Shown here one piece after another: positions 60,012 through 64,000 of a stretch of DNA of 64,000 nucleotides. The stretch lies in assembly GCF_018283455.1 (NCBI RefSeq), contig NZ_JAAMTH010000001.1:281001-345000 (forward strand), given 5' to 3'. A model generated the notes under the pieces. That model was not told the origin of the DNA. It searched no databases and saw only the letters and a list, made by a program, of their open reading frames with translations. Origin of the DNA: Planococcus sp. MSAK28401. GTDB lineage: Bacteria; Bacillota; Bacilli; Bacillales_A; Planococcaceae. How positions within the stretch are numbered: position 1 is the stretch's first letter; each line of letters opens with the position of its first letter. The translations under genes and the position numbers were made by a program.

Positions 60012-60689
60012 ATGAAATTACTTCAAGTACGAAAAGGACAATTCGTTTATTACAAAAACGAATTGCACAAAGTCTATTCCGTCAAGCCGCTCGCTAAAAA
60101 ATCGGTTTTGATGTTCCGTGTCAAAGACATGGAGCAAGTGGCGAGCCGCGCTGACGAAGTATCGCTCTATAAGCCGAAACATATGGATTCATTCATGTTC
60201 TTCGGCGAGCGCTACACATTGCGCGAAGACGTACCGGCAGAAGAAGGCGGCTACATTTTGATCGCCAAGCCGGACCCGGATTATATGGACCATTATTCCT
60301 TGAACGAGTTCGAGAAAATCGAATCGGTTGAAGGCAAGAATGTCATTACGACAAGACAAAACACGGTCAAGTCGAGAGAATTCTTCGTGATGGTTCCGGG
60401 AGAAGAGCAAGGCAGCAACGATATTGCGTACTTCGACAAAGCAAAAGTGTCGGCAGAACAGCAGCAGCATGATGCCCAGCTTGCAGACGATCTGCGCGAC
60501 AGAAGCTCGATCCGCCCGTCAATCGGCGATGTCTATTTGAACCTTGATAACACAGGGACGGCTATGGTTGTCGCTATCATGGGCGAAGAAGTGACGCTTG
60601 GCACAGGCGATAAGCTGACGTTCCACGACTTGCACAAAGCGGACAACTGGAGCTACCTCTACAACGTAGCGGACGGCGATTTCCGTTAA
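60012..60689 (+). CDS. Protein with EF-P/KOW-like N-terminus, unknown function
   Basis: A 225-residue protein. Residues 1-45 (VRKGQFVYYKNELHKVYSVKPLAKKSVLMFRVKDME) follow the spacing of the elongation-factor-P KOW-like domain, but the modified-lysine loop is not obvious. The C-terminal third (IRPSIGDVYLNLDNTGTAMVVAIMGEEVTLGTGDKLTFHDL) is another short beta domain. The middle is charged. A nucleic-acid or ribosome role is possible but only inferred. GGAGGGG precedes ATG 60012. Confidence 0.7.
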   Translation: MKLLQVRKGQFVYYKNELHKVYSVKPLAKKSVLMFRVKDMEQVASRADEVSLYKPKHMDSFMFFGERYTLREDVPAEEGGYILIAKPDPDYMDHYSLNEFEKIESVEGKNVITTRQNTVKSREFFVMVPGEEQGSNDIAYFDKAKVSAEQQQHDAQLADDLRDRSSIRPSIGDVYLNLDNTGTAMVVAIMGEEVTLGTGDKLTFHDLHKADNWSYLYNVADGDFR

Positions 60690-60704
60690 TTTCCTGTATT
60701 GAAA

Positions 60705-60782
60705 AAAAGGCAAGGCGGACTCATTCGAGTCGCCTTGCCTTTTGGCTACAATCTGAAAGGCAGCAAATAGCTGCCTTTTTTT
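60705..60782 (+). terminator. Two tandem terminators
   Basis: AAAAGGCAAGGCG / CGCCTTGCCTTTT (60705-60743) and AAAGGCAGC / GCTGCCTTT (60758-60782), each with T-run. Confidence 0.9.
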
Positions 60783-60882
60783 GTTGTCGAGAAAAATTTA
60801 AAACCGGTGCTTTCCAAAGCTTCGCCTCGTTCATTCATTGACCGCTTTTGTTGATTCTTCGATTCACTACTTCACTAATTCT

Positions 60883-61152
60883 TTATTTCACCAGGACATC
60901 CTGGAATTCCTTAGTGTCGTCAATTACTTTTTTAGCGTATGGGCATTGCGGGTCTATTGACTTGCCTTCGTTTCTTGCGTGCTCGACCATCTTACCGACC
61001 AGTTCCTTGCCCATGCCTTGCCCGCTAAGCTGTGGTGCCACTTCGGTATGGTCAACTGTTAGCACATCGCCGTTTTCGACGTAGCTGACAAAGCCCACTT
61101 CCTCAGAACCGTCGAACATGGCGATGCGGTTGTCTTGATGTTGAAAATCCAT
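60883..61152 (-). CDS. GNAT-fold N-acetyltransferase (YjdJ-like)
   Basis: An 89-residue minimal GNAT domain. The acetyl-CoA loop is VAPQLSGQGMGKELVGK (Q-x-x-G-x-G/A pattern) and the CPYAKKVI segment near the end is typical of the short YjdJ-type acetyltransferases. The target is unknown. ATG 61152 on the minus strand has AAGGAGGAAAATTAA upstream. It is divergent from the catalase-like gene. Confidence 0.85.
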   Translation of the reverse strand: MDFQHQDNRIAMFDGSEEVGFVSYVENGDVLTVDHTEVAPQLSGQGMGKELVGKMVEHARNEGKSIDPQCPYAKKVIDDTKEFQDVLVK

Positions 61153-61205
61153 TTAATTTTCCTCCTTTTTAAAAAAGCATTCTACTTAAATGGTATTCCC
61201 GTTCT

Positions 61206-61230
61206 TTTCAATAATATGCATAGCGGGTAT
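61206..61230 (+). promoter_or_regulatory. Candidate SigB promoter of the catalase-like gene
   Basis: GGGTAT (61225-61230) is an exact SigB -10; the -35 TTTCAA at 13 bases matches only four of six. Confidence 0.4.
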
Positions 61231-61252
61231 GGAAGAAAAAAGGAGGGATGGC

Positions 61253-62167
61253 ATGGAGGCCAACCAGAAAGAACACCAGGCAGTCGAACAGATCGAAGAA
61301 ATCTTCGGTGAGCATAAAAGCTATCGGCGTGCGCATGCCAGAGGCGCAGGATACAAAGGGCTATTCCAAGGCAGCGGAGATGCCACCGACTTGACCGATG
61401 CTGCGCATTTTCAAAACGCAAAGGTGCCGGTACTTGTGCGCTTTTCCCATTTCTCGCCAGATCCCACTTGGGCGGATGCCATGTCGCCGGTCAAAGGCAT
61501 GGCAGTCCAATTCAAGATCGGGCCGGAAGAGGTGACGAATATCGTATCAGTGACTTCACCGGTATTTTTTACCCGTTCGCCTGAACGTTTCGTGGAGATG
61601 CTTGAAGTATCACGGTCTTTTCAAAAGGGCCGCCCGAAATTGGGGGAGCTGGCAGAATTGCTGACGGATTTTCCTGAGGTGAGGGCGATGTTCTCGAGCA
61701 TGAAAAAAATGACGGTGCCGGAAAGTTTCGCAACGGGCATCTATCATTCCATCCACGCTTTCTATTTTGAGAAGCAAGGCAAGAGACAGGCAGTCAAATA
61801 CGTATTCGAGCCAGATGCTGGGGAAGACAAGCGTTCCTTAAAGGATATGAAAGATTTGCCTTTCGGCTATTACGAACGGGAATTGGCTGAGCGAACCGCA
61901 CGCAGCCCCGTGTCTTTCAAGCTGTATGCCATCATCGGTGAAACAGGCGACCCGACGGACGATCCGACGCGCGATTGGCCGAAAGATCGTGAACGAATCT
62001 TTCTTGGAAACTTGGTAATCGAAGCGCCAGAAGAAGAAGCCGAACAAGCGCTGTACGATCCGACTGTAATGACCGCAGGCCTCAGTTGTTCGGATGATCC
62101 GATTCTCCAGTTCCGCCGGGGTGCATACCGGTATTCCTATGACAAACGCATAGCTGAAAATGAATGA
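61253..62167 (+). CDS. SrpA-like haem catalase/peroxidase family protein
   Basis: A 304-residue member of the small catalase-related family. The distal haem motif RAHARGAGYKG carries catalytic His28 (typical catalases have VHARGAG). A KVPVLVRFSHFSPDPTWADA segment includes the distal Asn-like position, and the proximal tyrosine is expected in RRGAYRYSYDKR near the C-terminus. These proteins lack the long catalase C-terminus and may be organic peroxidases rather than true catalases. AAAAAGGAGGGATGG precedes ATG 61253. Confidence 0.87.
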   Translation: MEANQKEHQAVEQIEEIFGEHKSYRRAHARGAGYKGLFQGSGDATDLTDAAHFQNAKVPVLVRFSHFSPDPTWADAMSPVKGMAVQFKIGPEEVTNIVSVTSPVFFTRSPERFVEMLEVSRSFQKGRPKLGELAELLTDFPEVRAMFSSMKKMTVPESFATGIYHSIHAFYFEKQGKRQAVKYVFEPDAGEDKRSLKDMKDLPFGYYERELAERTARSPVSFKLYAIIGETGDPTDDPTRDWPKDRERIFLGNLVIEAPEEEAEQALYDPTVMTAGLSCSDDPILQFRRGAYRYSYDKRIAENE

Positions 62168-62217
62168 GCGAAGCGCCAGCCATGCGAAAAGCTCCTGGAA
62201 ATTCGCTTTCCTAAATG

Positions 62218-62257
62218 AAAAGACAGCCCGCTAAATTACAGTGGGCTGTCTTTTTCA
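62218..62257. terminator. Bidirectional terminator
   Basis: AAAAGACAGCCC / GGGCTGTCTTTT stem between convergent genes. Confidence 0.92.
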
Positions 62258-63634
62258 ATAGAGATTGCCTTGTTTATGCAATACAGTCGATAGGCGCTGC
62301 ACGGCATGGATAAAGCAATTTTCACGAAGTGGATATGGGTCTCCAAAGTATTGGGGAAGGATGGTATCCATTGTTTCCTGCATTTTTTCCAGTAACAGGC
62401 GAAATACTTCCGATTCTTCGTGATATTGTGTTTCGCGGCCTTGCAGCCATTCAAGGTAAGAGACAATGACGCCGCCAGCATTGGCTAAGATATCCGGGAT
62501 GATGATAACCCCTTGATTGTCCAAATACTCATCAGCAACGCGCGTCGTCGGTGCGTTTGCGCCTTCTACGATGATCTTGGCTTGGATGCTTTCCATATTA
62601 TCTTGGTGGATTTGGTCTTCAAGTGCCGCCAAAAAGAGTACATCGACGGGCAGAGTCAATAATTCATCGCGTCCCCGGATTTCTGCTTTGATGCCGGATT
62701 TGCCAAGTTCTGCGGCATCTTTCGGCAAATCTCCCCGATTGCCGGAAGTGAAAGCGATCAAACTTGGGATATCGAGGCCGTCTTCATTATAAAGGGTGAC
62801 ATTGCGGTCGCTGACGGCGGTTATTTGGTTATTCAGGGCCCGGCATTGATAGGCTTCGAGTGCAGCGACAGATCCGACGTTCCCGAATCCTTGGACCGCC
62901 ATCTTCAAAGGGCGTTCCGCATGCTCCAAAGCTGTCTGTGCGAAAATATTACCTGAATTTTCCAGGTGTTCTTTGTGTGCCAGCACGTAATCATGGATTA
63001 AATAGCGGAAAGTGAAATAAACGCCTTTTCCGGTCGCTTCCCGGCGCCCGAGAGAACCGCCGTTAACGACGCTTTTGCCAGTAAAACTCCCGAGATAAGG
63101 CTTGCCGTGGTGGATTTTTTTATACTCTGCCATCATCCAGTCCATTTCACGTTCGCCAGACCCCATATCGGGTGCTGGGATATCTTTGTCCGGCCCGATG
63201 ACATCAGCGAAATAGCGCACATATTTGCGCGACACGATATTCAATTCCTTTTCGCTGTAATTTCGTGGATTGATGACAATGCCGCCTTTGCCGCCGCCAA
63301 ATGGAACTTGGTGAAGGGCATTTTTCAAGGTCATCAAAAAGGCCAGATTGACGACTTCTTCTTCATTGACCCCCTCGTAAAAACGGATGCCTCCTTTATA
63401 GGGACCTAAGCTATCGTTATGCTGCACCCGGTAAGCGGGGATTCGTTCGATCGTACCGTCTTCCCGAGGAACGCGCAAAAATGATTTGTGGATATTATTC
63501 GGTGTGGAGATAATGGCGCTTAAAGAGTTGAACGCTTGTTTACGGACGCCGTCAGTTAAATCAGGAAGGAATTCCTTTTTTTCATATAAGGCATCGAGTG
63601 AATCCTGAATGATTTTCTTCGTTTCTTCTTCCAC
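62255..63634 (-). CDS. Glu/Leu/Phe/Val dehydrogenase family, probably glutamate dehydrogenase
   Basis: A 459-residue NAD(P)-dependent amino acid dehydrogenase. The substrate-binding segments are GPYKGGIRFY and QVPFGGGKGGI with catalytic lysines, then PAPDMGSGEREMDWM; the nucleotide fold starts at VQGFGNVGSVAAL. The length is nearer to GudB/RocG-type glutamate dehydrogenase than to leucine dehydrogenase. The start is GTG 63634 with TGGAGGTG 6 bases upstream. It would join proline breakdown to the TCA cycle through glutamate. Confidence 0.9.
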   Translation of the reverse strand: MEEETKKIIQDSLDALYEKKEFLPDLTDGVRKQAFNSLSAIISTPNNIHKSFLRVPREDGTIERIPAYRVQHNDSLGPYKGGIRFYEGVNEEEVVNLAFLMTLKNALHQVPFGGGKGGIVINPRNYSEKELNIVSRKYVRYFADVIGPDKDIPAPDMGSGEREMDWMMAEYKKIHHGKPYLGSFTGKSVVNGGSLGRREATGKGVYFTFRYLIHDYVLAHKEHLENSGNIFAQTALEHAERPLKMAVQGFGNVGSVAALEAYQCRALNNQITAVSDRNVTLYNEDGLDIPSLIAFTSGNRGDLPKDAAELGKSGIKAEIRGRDELLTLPVDVLFLAALEDQIHQDNMESIQAKIIVEGANAPTTRVADEYLDNQGVIIIPDILANAGGVIVSYLEWLQGRETQYHEESEVFRLLLEKMQETMDTILPQYFGDPYPLRENCFIHAVQRLSTVLHKQGNLY

Positions 63635-63696
63635 TGCAAGCACCTCCAAAAGTCATTACCTTCCTATACCCTTTCGCTGCGTCCATAAGCTATAGA

Positions 63697-63722
63697 AAAC
63701 CCGCCGTTCGGTAACGGCGGGC
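63697..63722 (-). terminator. Terminator of the BCCT gene
   Basis: On the minus strand CCCGCCGTT-ACCG-AACGGCGGG followed by TTTTCTA. Confidence 0.88.
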
Positions 63723-63728
63723 GGGAAA

Positions 63729-64000
63729 TTATTTCTTGCGCTGCATCAATTGAAGTTCTGCATTTAAGGCTTTAAACAACGCAATAACCATTAAAATCAT
63801 GATGAATGAAAATGGCAAAGCCGCGATAATAATGGTGTTTTGCACAGCAGTCAATCCACCGACCGAAAGCAGGATTGCGGCGACGAGCGACTGGGCGATG
63901 CCCCAAAGAATCTTGATTTGGTTGCTCGGGAGCAAGGAGCCGTTTGTTGACTGCATGCCGAGCACGAAAGTCGCAGAATCTGCAGACGTGATGAAGAATG
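63729..64000 (-). CDS. BCCT-family transporter, C-terminal part only
   Basis: About 90 residues of a carrier whose 5' end lies beyond the window. The last membrane helices are visible with [17 protein letters not shown], the family's ASDSAT-type helix, and [22 protein letters not shown]. These belong to the betaine/choline/carnitine (OpuD/BetP-like) family, used for compatible-solute uptake under salt stress. The short cytoplasmic end is basic (LMQRKK). Specificity cannot be told from this part. Confidence 0.85.
   Translation of the reverse strand, partial: FFITSADSATFVLGMQSTNGSLLPSNQIKILWGIAQSLVAAILLSVGGLTAVQNTIIIAALPFSFIMILMVIALFKALNAELQLMQRKK

Overview
The window looks like chromosome of a low-to-mid GC Bacillota, most likely a Planococcus/Planomicrobium-type member of the Planococcaceae. 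This is inferred from Bacillus-like families (YkvI, YkvR/DUF3219, YhfI, YflT, DUF6509, DUF3006, CoaW, GlgBCDAP), strong AGGAGG ribosome binding sites, frequent TTG and GTG starts, purine-riboswitch and T-box leaders, and recognisable SigA, SigB, WalR, Fur/PerR and LexA-type sites. No species claim is made. Almost everything is intact chromosomal coding sequence. I see no rRNA, tRNA, transposase, prophage or CRISPR array.

Layout. 0-9 kb: a tryptophan-type T-box ahead of trpE-trpG, a DDAH-like hydrolase, a GIY-YIG protein, hisC, a SurA-N lipoprotein, a thioredoxin-reductase-like flavoprotein and small proteins. 9-15 kb: the iron exporter pair fetAB behind an elaborate Fur/PerR-like control region, an intracellular subtilisin with a LexA-like box, type II pantothenate kinase and a nitroreductase. 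15-22.5 kb: a stand-alone hemY, a LysM/NlpC-P60 wall hydrolase with a WalR box, an acyl-CoA ligase-thioesterase-TetR cluster, ogt, a 47-residue ORF missed by length cut-offs and a 23-residue-repeat protein. 22.6-31.5 kb: fhs, DUF4139-tspO, proline dehydrogenase 1, a hotdog thioesterase, the guanine riboswitch-xpt-pbuX operon and a secreted or anchored esterase.

31.6-39 kb: a site-2-protease-like pseudoenzyme, an extradiol-type dioxygenase, a second proline dehydrogenase, a polytopic membrane protein, aroK, 6-phosphogluconolactonase and a SCO1-type lipoprotein with a coupled small partner. 39-48 kb: a tightly overlapped glycogen operon glgB-C-D-A-P followed without a visible terminator by an SDR protein that has lost the catalytic lysine. 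48-58 kb: an MBL-HhH lipoprotein with DUF3006, YkvR, YkvI, SigB-type yflT, YhfI, a luciferase-like monooxygenase, an NCS2 permease and pepF. 58-64 kb: an ATP-grasp ligase, several unrecognised small proteins, a GNAT, a SrpA-like catalase, glutamate dehydrogenase and the 3' end of a BCCT transporter that leaves the window.

Themes. Metal and oxidative stress is represented by fetAB, the SrpA-like catalase, hemY and the SCO1-like protein. Carbon storage and central carbon are represented by glg, pgl and fhs. Nitrogen and amino acid use is represented by two proline dehydrogenases, glutamate dehydrogenase and a probable betaine-type carrier. The most unusual observations are regulatory (the fetAB control region, a LexA-like box on an intracellular protease, a perfect 7-1-7 dyad before glgB, a WalR box on the wall hydrolase) or concern proteins that keep a fold but lose active-site residues (the M50-like protein and the glg-linked SDR). 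No single wholly new multi-gene defence or mobile system is evident.
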